DNA of 64,000 nt from positions 101,493 through 165,492 of the forward strand of contig NZ_REFV01000001.1 of NCBI RefSeq assembly GCF_003688895.1. The letters run 5' to 3'. The notes under the pieces are model-generated. The model had not been told where the DNA came from, ran no database searches, and was given only the letters and a program-made list of their open reading frames with translations. Shown piece by piece: positions 53,794 to 63,613 of the stretch. The number at the start of each line of letters is the position of its first letter. Positions within the stretch are counted from its first letter, which is position 1. The translations under genes were made by a program, and so were the position numbers. The DNA comes from Dokdonia sinensis. GTDB taxonomy: Bacteria > Bacteroidota > Bacteroidia > Flavobacteriales > Flavobacteriaceae.

Positions 53794-56700
53794 ATGACTC
53801 TACGTAACATCATATTTTTGAGCCTTTTAGCTACCCTTTTTTCTTGCGGGGATAGGGATACTGACGCATCAAAAATAACCCCAAAAGACAAAGACGCCTC
53901 TCTCCTATTTACCTTAACAAATCCCAACGACACTCAGCTGCGCTTTGTAAATGATGTAGAAGAAACTATGGAGGAAAACTACCTTAACTACGAGTTTATG
54001 TATAATGGTAGTGGTGTAGCCGTAGGAGATATAAATAACGATGGACTAGCAGATATCTATTTTGCAGGAAATTCTGTAAGTGACAAGCTCTACCTTAACG
54101 AGGGAGAACTCAGGTTTAGAGATATTTCTACGCCATCTGGAATTGTGCAGTATGACGGTTGGAGTACCGGTGTCACTATGATAGACATTAACGCAGATGG
54201 CTGGTTAGATATTTATGTGTGCCGCTCAGGCCCATCCAAAGATCTTAAGAAACTGACGAATAGACTTTTTATAAATAATAAGGACAATACATTTACAGAA
54301 GCCGCTCAAGAATATGGTTTACAACGCACAGAACATTCCATACAATCTGCGTTTTTTGATTACGATCTAGATGGAGATCTTGACATGTATTTGCTCAATC
54401 ACCCTCCGGCAAAATTTAAATCCAAAAGTGTTCAAGAGCATATGAGAGATATGAAGTCTGGAAAAATACAGACGGACATTTTCTTTGAAAATCAAAATGG
54501 AACTTTTGTAGACGTATCAAAAAAGAGCAATCTCGTAAATTTTGGTTATCGTCACGGGATTGCTGTGGGTGACCTAAATAAGGATGGATATCCGGATTTA
54601 TATATAAGCAGCGATTTTGATGAACCTGATGTTTTAGAGATAAACCAAGGTGACGGTACGTTTAAGAACGAAACAGAAAAATATCTAAACCATATCTCAT
54701 TTAATAGTATGGGAAATGAAATGACAGATATTAATAATGACGGCCTCTTGGATTTGTTTGTGGTAGATATGGCATCAGATGATCACTATAGGTCAAAAGC
54801 CTATATGGCTTCTATGGATGTGACAAGATTTAAAGCCCTTACAGATAATGGATATCAGCATCAGTATATGTTTAATACGCTTCAGCTCAATAATGGTGGT
54901 GGCTCTTTTAGCGAAGTAGCACAACTTTCTGGAATTGCAAAAACGGACTGGAGCTGGGCACCGCTCTTCTTTGATATGGATCACGATGGCTTGAAGGATT
55001 TATTTATTACAAACGGTATTAAAGAAAATTTCCTATATCGAGACCTTCAAAAAGAAGTAGAAGAGCAACAAGCACAAAAGCAACAGAAAGGTGTTGTTTT
55101 GGAGGACTTGCTCAACATTGTCCCAAGTGACGTCTCAGAGAATCTTTTCTTCCAAAATAAAGATGGTCTCAAATTTGAAAAAATGTCTGGTAAATGGGCT
55201 GCTCCAAGCCTGTATAACTCTAACGGCGTTGCTACTGCAGACTTTGATAATGATGGAGATTTAGATTTTGTGACAAACAATATGGGCAGTAATGCATCAT
55301 TATATATTAGTAATGCTGCAAACGGCACGGGCGGCAATTATCTTAAATTAAAACTTCAGGGACCAAGTAAAAACCCACAAGCTATTGGGGCAAAAATAGA
55401 GGTCGTTACCGCGGCTCAGAAACAATGGCACGAACTTTACTCAACAAGGGGTTACCTATCATCTGTAGATTTTCCTATGGTCTTTGGACTTGCAGATGAA
55501 CAGAGCGCAACTGTTTTTATAACTTGGCCTGACGGTACACGTACAACTCACGATAACCTCTCGGCAAATACATCTCACACCATTAATTATGAAAAAGGAG
55601 CTATCGTTACAAATAATATATCAAAAACCTTACTCACTAAACAGCCTATAAAAAATAAAGGAATAGCCTTTACTCATAAGGAAGATGATTTTAATGATTA
55701 TGAGGTTCAGATACTTTTACCTCACTCCCAATCTTCAGTAGGACCTTGTACTGCTCAGGCAGATATTAACAAAGATGGGTATGAAGACCTCTTTATAGGC
55801 GGTGCGGCTGGGCAATCGGGCATACTTTATCTAGGAAGTAAAGACGGTACATATATAAAGCAAAATGGCCCTTGGACGTCGGACTCAGCTCAAGAAGATA
55901 CAGGAGCTATTTTATTTGATAGTGATGCCGATGGTGACTTAGACCTATATATTGTAAGCGGGGGCGCACATCAGGAAGAAGGGCATCCTGATTATAAAGA
56001 TAGACTTTATATAAATGAAGGTGGTGGCGCTTTCGCGAAAGCAAATAAAAACACACTCCCCGAAACGATTGTAAGTGGTCAAGCAGTTACCGCAGCAGAT
56101 ATTGATAACGATGGAGACCAAGACCTTTTTATAGGTGGAAGAATAATCCCAGATAAATACCCTTACGCTCCAAAGTCTTACATACTACGTAATGCAAATG
56201 GAATTTTTTCGGCCGAAGAAATAGCCGTAAACAATCTTGTAACTAAAGCTTTATTTACAGATTATGACGGTGATGGAGATATGGATCTAATGACCGCAGG
56301 CGAATGGTCAAAGATTCAAATATTCAATAATGATGATGGAAGTTTCACAAAAGCTTCTATCCCATCATTAGATAAAACGACGGGTCTTTGGTTTGGACTA
56401 GCCCAACAGGATATAGATGGCGACGGAGATATGGATTACTTTGCAGGAAATCTAGGTCTCAATGCAAAATTCAAAACCACAGGTGGGAAAGTTTTTCATA
56501 TCTATAGTGATGATTTTGATTCTAATGGAACGACAGACGTAGTCCTGAGTAGTAATTACAAAGGCAAACTCGTGCCCTCACGAGGGAGAGAGTGCTCATC
56601 ACAGCAAATGCCTTTTATAACAGATAAATTTGTAGACTACAAATCTTTTGCAAGTGCAACCTTAGAAGACATTTATGGAGAAAAGCTCAATACCGCGTTA

Positions 56701-57084
56701 CATTATCAAGCAGATAGGTTAGATAGTGTGTATTTAGAAAATAATGGAGACGGCACATTCACCATTACTTCATTACCTATGGAGATGCAATTATCGCCGC
56801 TTACTAGTTTTGCCTTTACTGACATAACCGGTGACGGTAAGAATGAGGTATTATTGGTAGGAAATCTTTATAATGTAGAGGTAGAAACAGAGCGTTATGA
56901 CGCCTTTAAAGGTGGGGTACTCACATATAAAAACAATAAACTTACAACCCTGCCCTACAATCAGACAGGTTTTAAAACCGAAGGTGATAGCAGGACTGTA
57001 CAGATTCTTAATCAAGGTGGGGAAAAACAAATCATCGTTACAACAAATAACGGGGCGCCTTTATTATTTGAAAAGTCAATTTAA
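53794..57084 (+). CDS. VCBS/FG-GAP repeat lipoprotein with ASPIC/UnbV domain (paralogue 1)
   Basis: 1096 residues. Lipobox at LFSC (Cys18). Many FG-GAP/VCBS repeats with calcium-binding loops such as DINNDGLADIYF, DINADGWLDIYV, DYDLDGDLDMYL, DFDNDGDLDFV, DYDGDGDMDLM, DIDGDGDMDYF: a seven-bladed beta-propeller, probably two of them. An ASPIC/UnbV-like region lies in the middle (IGAKIEVVTAAQKQWHELYSTRGYLSS, FITWPDGTRTTHDNL). Probably a large surface or periplasmic binding protein. A near-perfect palindrome (15/16, GAFAKAN frame) is at 56028-56043. Confidence 0.9.
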   Translation: MTLRNIIFLSLLATLFSCGDRDTDASKITPKDKDASLLFTLTNPNDTQLRFVNDVEETMEENYLNYEFMYNGSGVAVGDINNDGLADIYFAGNSVSDKLYLNEGELRFRDISTPSGIVQYDGWSTGVTMIDINADGWLDIYVCRSGPSKDLKKLTNRLFINNKDNTFTEAAQEYGLQRTEHSIQSAFFDYDLDGDLDMYLLNHPPAKFKSKSVQEHMRDMKSGKIQTDIFFENQNGTFVDVSKKSNLVNFGYRHGIAVGDLNKDGYPDLYISSDFDEPDVLEINQGDGTFKNETEKYLNHISFNSMGNEMTDINNDGLLDLFVVDMASDDHYRSKAYMASMDVTRFKALTDNGYQHQYMFNTLQLNNGGGSFSEVAQLSGIAKTDWSWAPLFFDMDHDGLKDLFITNGIKENFLYRDLQKEVEEQQAQKQQKGVVLEDLLNIVPSDVSENLFFQNKDGLKFEKMSGKWAAPSLYNSNGVATADFDNDGDLDFVTNNMGSNASLYISNAANGTGGNYLKLKLQGPSKNPQAIGAKIEVVTAAQKQWHELYSTRGYLSSVDFPMVFGLADEQSATVFITWPDGTRTTHDNLSANTSHTINYEKGAIVTNNISKTLLTKQPIKNKGIAFTHKEDDFNDYEVQILLPHSQSSVGPCTAQADINKDGYEDLFIGGAAGQSGILYLGSKDGTYIKQNGPWTSDSAQEDTGAILFDSDADGDLDLYIVSGGAHQEEGHPDYKDRLYINEGGGAFAKANKNTLPETIVSGQAVTAADIDNDGDQDLFIGGRIIPDKYPYAPKSYILRNANGIFSAEEIAVNNLVTKALFTDYDGDGDMDLMTAGEWSKIQIFNNDDGSFTKASIPSLDKTTGLWFGLAQQDIDGDGDMDYFAGNLGLNAKFKTTGGKVFHIYSDDFDSNGTTDVVLSSNYKGKLVPSRGRECSSQQMPFITDKFVDYKSFASATLEDIYGEKLNTALHYQADRLDSVYLENNGDGTFTITSLPMEMQLSPLTSFAFTDITGDGKNEVLLVGNLYNVEVETERYDAFKGGVLTYKNNKLTTLPYNQTGFKTEGDSRTVQILNQGGEKQIIVTTNNGAPLLFEKSI

Positions 57085-57153
57085 ATTTTTCAAAAAATAA
57101 AATTCATCTTCTTACAAGCTATCAATATAAGTTCTATCTAATACCATGAACCT

Positions 57154-60100
57154 ATGAAAATTTATAATCTATTAATCGTATTTCTTTTAGTCTTTACAGT
57201 AAGTTGCTCAGAAAAATCGGATATTGAAAATGCACTTGTACAAGGAGAACAAAAATTTACACTAGTATCGCCAGATTCATCCGGAGTAGCATTTACCAAT
57301 ACACTTAAAGAAGATTTAAGGTTTAATTTTATTACCTACCCATACATTTATACTGGCGCAGGCGTAGCAACTGGCGACATTAATAATGATGGGCTATTGG
57401 ATATTTATTTTGTGGCAAATCAAGGCGCTAATAAACTTTACCTAAATAAGGGAAATTTTAAATTTGAAGATATTTCATCCACTTCACTTACTGAAGACAA
57501 CGAAGGATTTAGCACGGGTGTCACAATGCTGGACGTAAATAATGACGGCTGGCTAGATATTTATGTGTGCAAATCTGCTTCACTTCAAGACAACAATGGA
57601 AGAAAGAACAAACTCTATATCAATAATCAAGACAATACATTTACCGAAAATGCAGAAAAATGGGGTCTCGCAGATGCTGGTTTCTCTACACAGGCGTATA
57701 CCCTAGATTATGATCGCGATGGTGATTTAGATATTTATGTACTCAATTATAGAGCAGATTTTTCAAATAATACCAAGATCGATGGTGCCATTCAACGAAA
57801 TATAATCCCTGCCTTTTCTGATCAGTTGTATCGTAACGACGGGGACAAGTTTAAAAATGTAACGACGTCGAGTGGTCTGTCTAATAAAGCTTGGGGACTT
57901 GGAGTATCTGTTGGAGATTTTAATGAAGATGGTTATCCAGATCTCTACGTTTCTAATGACTACTTAGAACCGGATATAATGTATATAAATCAAAAGGATG
58001 GTACTTTTAAAAACGAGATACTTGAAAGAATAAATCACATATCCTTTAATAGTATGGGCTCTGACTATGCAGATGTGGATAATGACGGTTATTCTGATCT
58101 CTTTACGCTTGATATGCTAGCAGATGATCATCAACGTGGAAAAGAGAATATGGCATCTATGAGTACCTCCAATTTTGAAACTATGGTAAAAGTAGGTTAC
58201 CATCATCAATACATGTCTAATATGCTGCACGTAAATAATAACGAAGGCTATTTCAAGGAGGTGGGTCAATTAAGTGGTATATCAAAAACCGATTGGAGCT
58301 GGGCGCCACTTATTGCTGATTTTGACAATGATGGGCTAAAAGATATTTATATAACAAATGGAATCTATAGAGATATTACAAATCAAGATTTTCTGAATAG
58401 AGCTAAAGAATTAAGAAAAGCCGACAAGAGTTTTACTTTAGAGCAAGTTTATGATATGATCCCATCAGAAAAACTTCCAAATTATTTTTATAAGAATTCG
58501 GGAAATTTATCATTTGATAAAAAAACCAAGGAATGGGGGCTCGAAAAACCAAGTCATAGTAATGGAGCCGTATACGCAGACCTTGATAACGACGGTGATT
58601 TAGACTTGATAACTAATAATTTTAACGAAATATCAGACATTTACAGAAATGAAAGTCAATGGAATTATTTAGATTTTGAGTTTATAAACTTCCCGAAAAA
58701 TTCTTTAGGTATTGGAACTACTGTAAAGGTTTACAATAATGATAATATTCAGACGTCTACACTATTTCTTTCAAGAGGTTTTGAGTCTTCTATAGCGCCA
58801 AGATTACATTTTGGACTCGGCAACGATACAGAGATAGAGAAAATTACCGTAGAATGGCCTAACGGAAAAACTACAGAACTCAATGATGTGGCGGTGAATC
58901 AAATAATGAAGGTTGATTACAACGAAGTAAGTAAGGATGATAATGGTTTTGTAAATAATCAAAAATCCAAAAAGCCATCGGTATGGGAAACAATAGCTCC
59001 AGAAACTTTTAATATTAATTATACTCAAAAAGAAAATGAGTTTAATGACTATAATCTTCAATTATTATTACCTCATAAAAAATCTACTGTAGGCTCTGCC
59101 CTCGCTGTAGGCGACATTAATAATGATGGGCTAGATGATTTTTTTGTAGGTAATGCAAAAGATGCGACAGCTGCGCTATATATGCAATCTTCTGAGGGCA
59201 AATTTCAAGCTCACGATAATTCATTATGGGAAAAAGAAGCAGTTTATGAAGATACAGGAGCACTCTTTTTTGATGCCGATCAAGATGGAGATCTCGACCT
59301 TTATGTTGTGAGTGGAGGATATGAATTAAGGACGAATGATCCTTTACTCCAAGATCGCTTATACATTAATAATGGTGCCGGAAAATTTACAAAAAGTGAA
59401 AATCTTCCAGTAATGCTGACCTCGGGTAAGAGTGTGATTGCTGGAGACTATGATAAAGATGGAGACCTTGACCTTTTTATTGGGGGCTACGTAAAACCTG
59501 GGCGATACCCTGAAGCACCTCGCTCTTATTTATTAGAAAATAGTAACGGTAACTTTGTAGATGTTACCGAGAAGATCGCGATAGATATATCAAAAACTTC
59601 GATGATAAGTGATGCTATATTTAGTGATTATGATGGAGATGGCGATTTAGATATAGTAACTGTCGGAGAATGGTCGCCCATTAATACTTACGAAAATAAT
59701 AACGATAAATTTGAGAAAGTTGTGCTTCCGGCATTTGACAAAACTAGCGGCTGGTGGCAAAGCATAACTGCATCAGATGTAGATAATGACGGCGATGATG
59801 ATTATCTTGTTGGTAATTTAGGAGCCAATAATAAATTTCACCCTTCGCAGAAAAAACCTTTGCATATCTACGCAAAAGATTTTGACAAAAACGGCTCTTT
59901 TGACATTGCAATGAGCAAAGTAAATAATGGTAAACTAGTACCCGTAAGAGGTAAAGAATGTAGCTCTGAACAAAATCCTTTTCTCCTGGAAAAAATAGGA
60001 ACTTACAAAGAATTTGCGAGTAATGATATGGCTGGAATATATGGTTCGGAGGAGTTAGAAAGTGCCCTTCACCTGTCCACCGATGTAATGGAAACTGTAT

Positions 60101-60450
60101 TTATAGAAAATCTAGGAAAAGGATCTTTTACGGTCAGAGCACTACCTCAAACAGCTCAAACAGGACCTACAATGGGAAGTGTTTTTCTAGATGTAGATAA
60201 TGATGGGAAAAAAGATATTTTAGGTATTGGAGCTATATATGACGCAGAGGTTGAAACCATACGATATGATAGCAATTTTGGATACACCTTAAAGAATACA
60301 ACTGATGGCTGGAAGACCCTTTCATCTGAGTACCAACCGATGCTTAAAGGTGATTATAAGAATATTGAGACCATTAATATAAAAGGAGAACAGCATATTA
60401 TCGCTATAGCTAATAATGCTCCATTAAAAATTATAAAAAGGAAAAGCTAA
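57154..60450 (+). CDS. VCBS/FG-GAP repeat lipoprotein with ASPIC/UnbV domain (paralogue 2)
   Basis: 1098 residues, closely parallel to the upstream gene in length, lipobox position (Cys18, TVSC) and motif order (DINNDGLLDIYF, DYDRDGDLDIYV, DFDNDGLKDIYI, DLDNDGDLDLI; ASPIC region IGTTVKVYNNDNIQTSTLFLSRG and WPNGKTTELND). The AT-rich coding differs somewhat from paralogue 1, and no palindrome was seen. Tandem duplication, 69 bases apart; no SusC/SusD or enzyme gene adjoins. Confidence 0.9.
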   Translation: MKIYNLLIVFLLVFTVSCSEKSDIENALVQGEQKFTLVSPDSSGVAFTNTLKEDLRFNFITYPYIYTGAGVATGDINNDGLLDIYFVANQGANKLYLNKGNFKFEDISSTSLTEDNEGFSTGVTMLDVNNDGWLDIYVCKSASLQDNNGRKNKLYINNQDNTFTENAEKWGLADAGFSTQAYTLDYDRDGDLDIYVLNYRADFSNNTKIDGAIQRNIIPAFSDQLYRNDGDKFKNVTTSSGLSNKAWGLGVSVGDFNEDGYPDLYVSNDYLEPDIMYINQKDGTFKNEILERINHISFNSMGSDYADVDNDGYSDLFTLDMLADDHQRGKENMASMSTSNFETMVKVGYHHQYMSNMLHVNNNEGYFKEVGQLSGISKTDWSWAPLIADFDNDGLKDIYITNGIYRDITNQDFLNRAKELRKADKSFTLEQVYDMIPSEKLPNYFYKNSGNLSFDKKTKEWGLEKPSHSNGAVYADLDNDGDLDLITNNFNEISDIYRNESQWNYLDFEFINFPKNSLGIGTTVKVYNNDNIQTSTLFLSRGFESSIAPRLHFGLGNDTEIEKITVEWPNGKTTELNDVAVNQIMKVDYNEVSKDDNGFVNNQKSKKPSVWETIAPETFNINYTQKENEFNDYNLQLLLPHKKSTVGSALAVGDINNDGLDDFFVGNAKDATAALYMQSSEGKFQAHDNSLWEKEAVYEDTGALFFDADQDGDLDLYVVSGGYELRTNDPLLQDRLYINNGAGKFTKSENLPVMLTSGKSVIAGDYDKDGDLDLFIGGYVKPGRYPEAPRSYLLENSNGNFVDVTEKIAIDISKTSMISDAIFSDYDGDGDLDIVTVGEWSPINTYENNNDKFEKVVLPAFDKTSGWWQSITASDVDNDGDDDYLVGNLGANNKFHPSQKKPLHIYAKDFDKNGSFDIAMSKVNNGKLVPVRGKECSSEQNPFLLEKIGTYKEFASNDMAGIYGSEELESALHLSTDVMETVFIENLGKGSFTVRALPQTAQTGPTMGSVFLDVDNDGKKDILGIGAIYDAEVETIRYDSNFGYTLKNTTDGWKTLSSEYQPMLKGDYKNIETINIKGEQHIIAIANNAPLKIIKRKS

Positions 60451-60467
60451 TTCTCTTTGCTACTTAA

Positions 60468-60504
60468 TTAGTCCTAAATAATAGATAACGTTATTTAGGA
60501 CTAA
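60468..60504. terminator. Hairpin between convergent VCBS and trxB genes
   Basis: A 14-bp perfect stem (60468-60481 with 60491-60504) with a 9-base loop; no long T-run, so termination is probable but not certain. Confidence 0.6.
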
Positions 60505-60519
60505 TCAAAAGCTATCAAA

Positions 60520-61500
60520 TTAATATGTAGAGTTCACTCCAGCCTTGTCGCGAGGAAATACCTCAGAAGCTGCTAGGTAACGTTCTGCATCCAGTGCGGC
60601 CATACAGCCTGTTCCTGCAGCGGTAATTGCCTGGCGGTATACGTGATCTGCTGCGTCACCAGATACGAATACACCATCTACATTTGTTTTTGCCGTTCCA
60701 GGTATATTTTTAATATAACCCGTAGCATCTAAATCAAGATAATCTTTAAAGATGTCTGTGTTAGGTTTATGCCCTATAGCCACAAAAAATCCAGTCGCAG
60801 GTATTTCGTGGGTTTCTTTTGTCTTATTATTTACCACACGTACTCCAGTAACAACTTGACCGTCACCTAGAACTTCTTCGGTTTCTGTGTTGAATAGGAT
60901 TTCTATATTTTCTGTGTTTCTCACACGAGCTTCCATAATCTTTGAAGCTCTAAATTCATCACGACGCACGAGCATTGTCACCTTCTTACAAAGCTTAGAC
61001 AAATAGTGTGCTTCCTCACAAGCGCTATCCCCTGCTCCTACAATGACCACTTCTTGATTGCGATAGAAGAATCCGTCACAAACGGCGCAGGCAGAAACGC
61101 CACCTCCTAGTTTAAGATACTTTTGCTCAGACTCTAAGCCTAGATACATCGCACTTGCGCCTGTAGAAATAATCACGGTATTTGCGTGTATTTCCTTATC
61201 TCCATTTACCCAAGCCTTATGCACTGGTCCAGTAAAATCTACTTTGGTAATCCATCCGTCTCTCACATCAGTATCAAAACGTTCGGCTTGCTTCTGGAGT
61301 TGGATCATCATTTCAGGTCCCGTAACCCCATCCACATATCCTGGAAAATTCTCTACTTCATTTGTGGTAGTGAGCTGTCCACCTGGTTGAGTTCCTTGAT
61401 ATAATACCGGTTTCATATTTGCTCTAGCAGCATAAATAGCCGCTGTATATCCTGCAGGTCCCGATCCTATGATGAGACATTTTACGTGTTCTACTGACAT
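60520..61500 (-). CDS. trxB: Thioredoxin-disulfide reductase
   Basis: FAD enzyme that passes electrons from NADPH to thioredoxin. 326 residues from ATG 61500 (MSVEHVKCLIIGSGPAGYTAA); the longer frame up to 61557 reads through the palindrome and is not used. FAD motif GSGPAGYTAAIYAARANM; redox pair C138/C141 in SACAVCDGFFYR; NADPH motif VIVGAGDSACEEA; VSGDAADHVYRQAITAAGTGCMAALDA. Confidence 0.95.
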   Translation of the reverse strand: MSVEHVKCLIIGSGPAGYTAAIYAARANMKPVLYQGTQPGGQLTTTNEVENFPGYVDGVTGPEMMIQLQKQAERFDTDVRDGWITKVDFTGPVHKAWVNGDKEIHANTVIISTGASAMYLGLESEQKYLKLGGGVSACAVCDGFFYRNQEVVIVGAGDSACEEAHYLSKLCKKVTMLVRRDEFRASKIMEARVRNTENIEILFNTETEEVLGDGQVVTGVRVVNNKTKETHEIPATGFFVAIGHKPNTDIFKDYLDLDATGYIKNIPGTAKTNVDGVFVSGDAADHVYRQAITAAGTGCMAALDAERYLAASEVFPRDKAGVNSTY

Positions 61501-61513
61501 AATTTTGATTTTG

Positions 61514-61533
61514 TACGCTTTCGCGAAAGCGTT
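61514..61533. repeat. Perfect palindrome (core 61516-61531) in the trxB 5' leader
   Basis: CGCTTTCGCGAAAGCG lies between the -7 box and the trxB ATG, so it is transcribed as a hairpin ending 13 bases before the start codon. Confidence 0.95.
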
Positions 61534-61570
61534 ATAAAACACCTTCTCAAAAAACATTAAAATTAGACTA

Positions 61571-61578
61571 CAAAAGTA
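61571..61578 (-). promoter_or_regulatory. -7 box (TACTTTTG) of trxB
   Basis: Exact TAnnTTTG match on the minus strand; predicts a leader of about 65 bases that includes the palindrome. Confidence 0.6.
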
Positions 61579-61717
61579 GGATTTATAACCCGTTCCTTAC
61601 AAAGAAGTTATTAAGAAAACCAATGCTTTTATCATCAAACTCGATAACGTTAGGACTCTGTTAACAACTCGACAAATATGCCGATTAATACCTATTTTGT
61701 AGCCAAATTGAAACCAG

Positions 61718-62833
61718 ATGAAAACTAAATTTACATATCTACTCCTCTTACTTTTAGGGAGTATCGCTTGCGCACAAGAGGCACGAGAAAATGATGTACC
61801 CCTAACATCAAATACAGATTACACTTATGAAGTCATTGTCCCTGAGCTCACAAACCCCTGGGGAATGGATGTTTTACCGGATGGCAGTATGCTTATTACC
61901 GAAAAAAGTGGCGACATCATTCACTTTAAAGATGGGGTAAAAAATATGATTTCTGGCGTTCCTGAGGTTGTAGACAGAGGTCAGGGAGGACTGCTAGACA
62001 TCAGATTGCATCCAGATTATTCAAGTAATGGATGGTTGTATATCACCTACTCCTCTCCTGAAGGTAAAGAAGACGGAGCAATGACAGCTCTTATGCGCGC
62101 CAAACTTGAGAATGGAGCACTAACAGATAAAAAGATATTGTATAAAGGAAGCCCTAATACGAGGAAGGGTCACCATTTTGGCTCAAGAATTCGTTTTGAC
62201 AAAGATGGATACCTGTTCTTTTCCATAGGAGATCGTGGAGAACGTGATGAGAATCCGCAAGATATTACTCGTGATGGTGGTAAGATATATAGACTTAATG
62301 ATGACGGAAATGTTCCTCAAGACAATCCATTTGTAGGGGCGCTCAATGCAAAGGAGTCTATCTACTCGCTAGGACATCGCAACCCGCAAGGGATGGCTGT
62401 GCATCCTGAGACCGGACAAATATGGGTACACGAACACGGACCTCGCGGTGGCGACGAGATAAACGTCCCAAAAGCAGGCAAGAATTATGGATGGCCAGTT
62501 ATTTCTTATGGAATAAATTATAGTGGTACTACCTTTACCGAAATCACCGAAAAAGAAGGAATGGAGCAACCATTATATTACTGGGTACCTTCTATTGCAC
62601 CTTCGGGGATGGCATTTGCTCACAATACTGGTGATGACCATTTAGATGGAAATCTACTGATCGGATCACTCAAATTTGAATATCTGGAACACGTTATTCT
62701 TAAAGACGATAAAGTGGTTGCTAGAGAGAAACTACTGGAAGACGTAGGCCGTGTGCGCAACGTTATCACCCACAACGGAACAGTTTATGTAGGTGTTGAG
62801 GGCAAAGGAATTTTAAAACTGGTAAAGAAATAA
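61718..62833 (+). CDS. PQQ-dependent sugar dehydrogenase (YliI/Gdh-like)
   Basis: 371 residues. Exported: signal sequence LLLLLLGSIACAQ with a possible lipobox at SIAC. A six-bladed beta-propeller with the family motifs GQGGLLDIRLHPDY, GHHFGSRIRFDKDGYLFFSIGDRGE, SLGHRNPQGMAVHPETG and HEHGPRGGDEIN (calcium and PQQ site). Oxidises an aldose or polyol in the periplasm; the substrate is unknown. The cytochrome c gene follows with overlapping TAAATG and is the plausible electron acceptor. Confidence 0.9.
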   Translation: MKTKFTYLLLLLLGSIACAQEARENDVPLTSNTDYTYEVIVPELTNPWGMDVLPDGSMLITEKSGDIIHFKDGVKNMISGVPEVVDRGQGGLLDIRLHPDYSSNGWLYITYSSPEGKEDGAMTALMRAKLENGALTDKKILYKGSPNTRKGHHFGSRIRFDKDGYLFFSIGDRGERDENPQDITRDGGKIYRLNDDGNVPQDNPFVGALNAKESIYSLGHRNPQGMAVHPETGQIWVHEHGPRGGDEINVPKAGKNYGWPVISYGINYSGTTFTEITEKEGMEQPLYYWVPSIAPSGMAFAHNTGDDHLDGNLLIGSLKFEYLEHVILKDDKVVAREKLLEDVGRVRNVITHNGTVYVGVEGKGILKLVKK

Positions 62834-63268
62834 ATGAAGTTCATCATAAGTAGTATCGCGGTAGGAATTTTGAGTGTTTACGCTTTCGCGAAAGCGGACT
62901 CCTCACCGCATACAACATACACCACCCAAACCCCACTTGAAGCCTCCATAACCCGTGGCGCCGAAGTATACAATGATTTTTGCATACAATGTCACCTAGG
63001 CAAAGGCGAAGGAGTAGAAGGCACGTTCCCGCCACTTGGGAAATCTGACTGGCTCACTCCAGAACGTTACAAAGAAGCCATTCAAGTTGTGAAATATGGT
63101 CAGAACGGAGAGATTACAGTAAACGGAGTTACCTATAACGGTGTGATGGCAAATCTAGGCCTCTACGATGATGAAGTGGCAGATGTTATGAATTACATTA
63201 TGAACAACTGGGGGAATACGCAAGAGCAAATGGTTACGGAGGAAGAGGTGAAGGGAATTACGGAATAG
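62834..63268 (+). CDS. Exported class I cytochrome c
   Basis: 144 residues. Signal peptide that ends near VYAFAKADS, exactly where a perfect palindrome (62881-62896) is read as AFAKA. One haem c site CIQCH at 50-54, with a probable axial Met in TYNGVMANLG. Likely accepts electrons from the coupled PQQ dehydrogenase. Confidence 0.93.
   Translation: MKFIISSIAVGILSVYAFAKADSSPHTTYTTQTPLEASITRGAEVYNDFCIQCHLGKGEGVEGTFPPLGKSDWLTPERYKEAIQVVKYGQNGEITVNGVTYNGVMANLGLYDDEVADVMNYIMNNWGNTQEQMVTEEEVKGITE
62881..62896. repeat. Perfect 16-bp palindrome in the cytochrome c gene (AFAKA frame)
   Basis: CGCTTTCGCGAAAGCG at the end of the signal peptide, the same kind of place as in the gene at 6059-7318. Confidence 0.95.
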
Positions 63269-63292
63269 TGCCCTAAATCTTTATACATAAAT

Positions 63293-63324
63293 AAAAAAAT
63301 GCATCCGCTCTGGATGCATTTTTT
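63293..63324. terminator. Bidirectional terminator between cytochrome c and GIY-YIG genes
   Basis: A-run, GCATCC, loop GCTCT, GGATGC, T-run. Symmetric, so it works for both convergent genes. Confidence 0.9.
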
Positions 63325-63333
63325 GTAGCACAT

Positions 63334-63591
63334 TCAATGCTCTTCCATCGAATAACCTAAATCTGCCAAGTATCTTCTTGCCCCTCTTGATTTAATTTTA
63401 CTTTCTATTTTTCGAGCTACAGACCTGTCTTCAACTTCACATTGCCAGATTACTTCCCAAGGCACACCTCCTTTAGTGGACTTTACTTGCCCAGAATTAT
63501 GTCTTTTGAGTCTTGATGCTAGATCAGCCGTCTCCCCTACATAAAAGCGATTTCTGGATTTACTATAAAGTATGTAATTGGAATGTGGCAT
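63334..63591 (-). CDS. GIY-YIG nuclease family protein
   Basis: 85 residues from ATG 63591 (MPHSNYILYSKSRNRFYVG); a longer frame to 63654 runs through the repeat array. The GIY-YIG core is NYILYSKSRNRFYVGETADLASRLKRHN (Tyr, Tyr and Arg of the active site), then ARKIESKIKSRG with the catalytic Glu. Single-domain proteins of this kind are numerous in Bacteroidota with unclear roles. It is encoded downstream of, and on the same strand as, the tRNA-Pro with its repeat arrays. Confidence 0.9.
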   Translation of the reverse strand: MPHSNYILYSKSRNRFYVGETADLASRLKRHNSGQVKSTKGGVPWEVIWQCEVEDRSVARKIESKIKSRGARRYLADLGYSMEEH

Positions 63592-63613
63592 CGTCAAAAT
63601 AAAAAAGGTCGCC

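Noticed and set aside
7262..62896. AFAKA as a conserved peptide motif
   Set aside because: The same DNA is read in two other frames and in intergenic DNA, so the peptide is a by-product.
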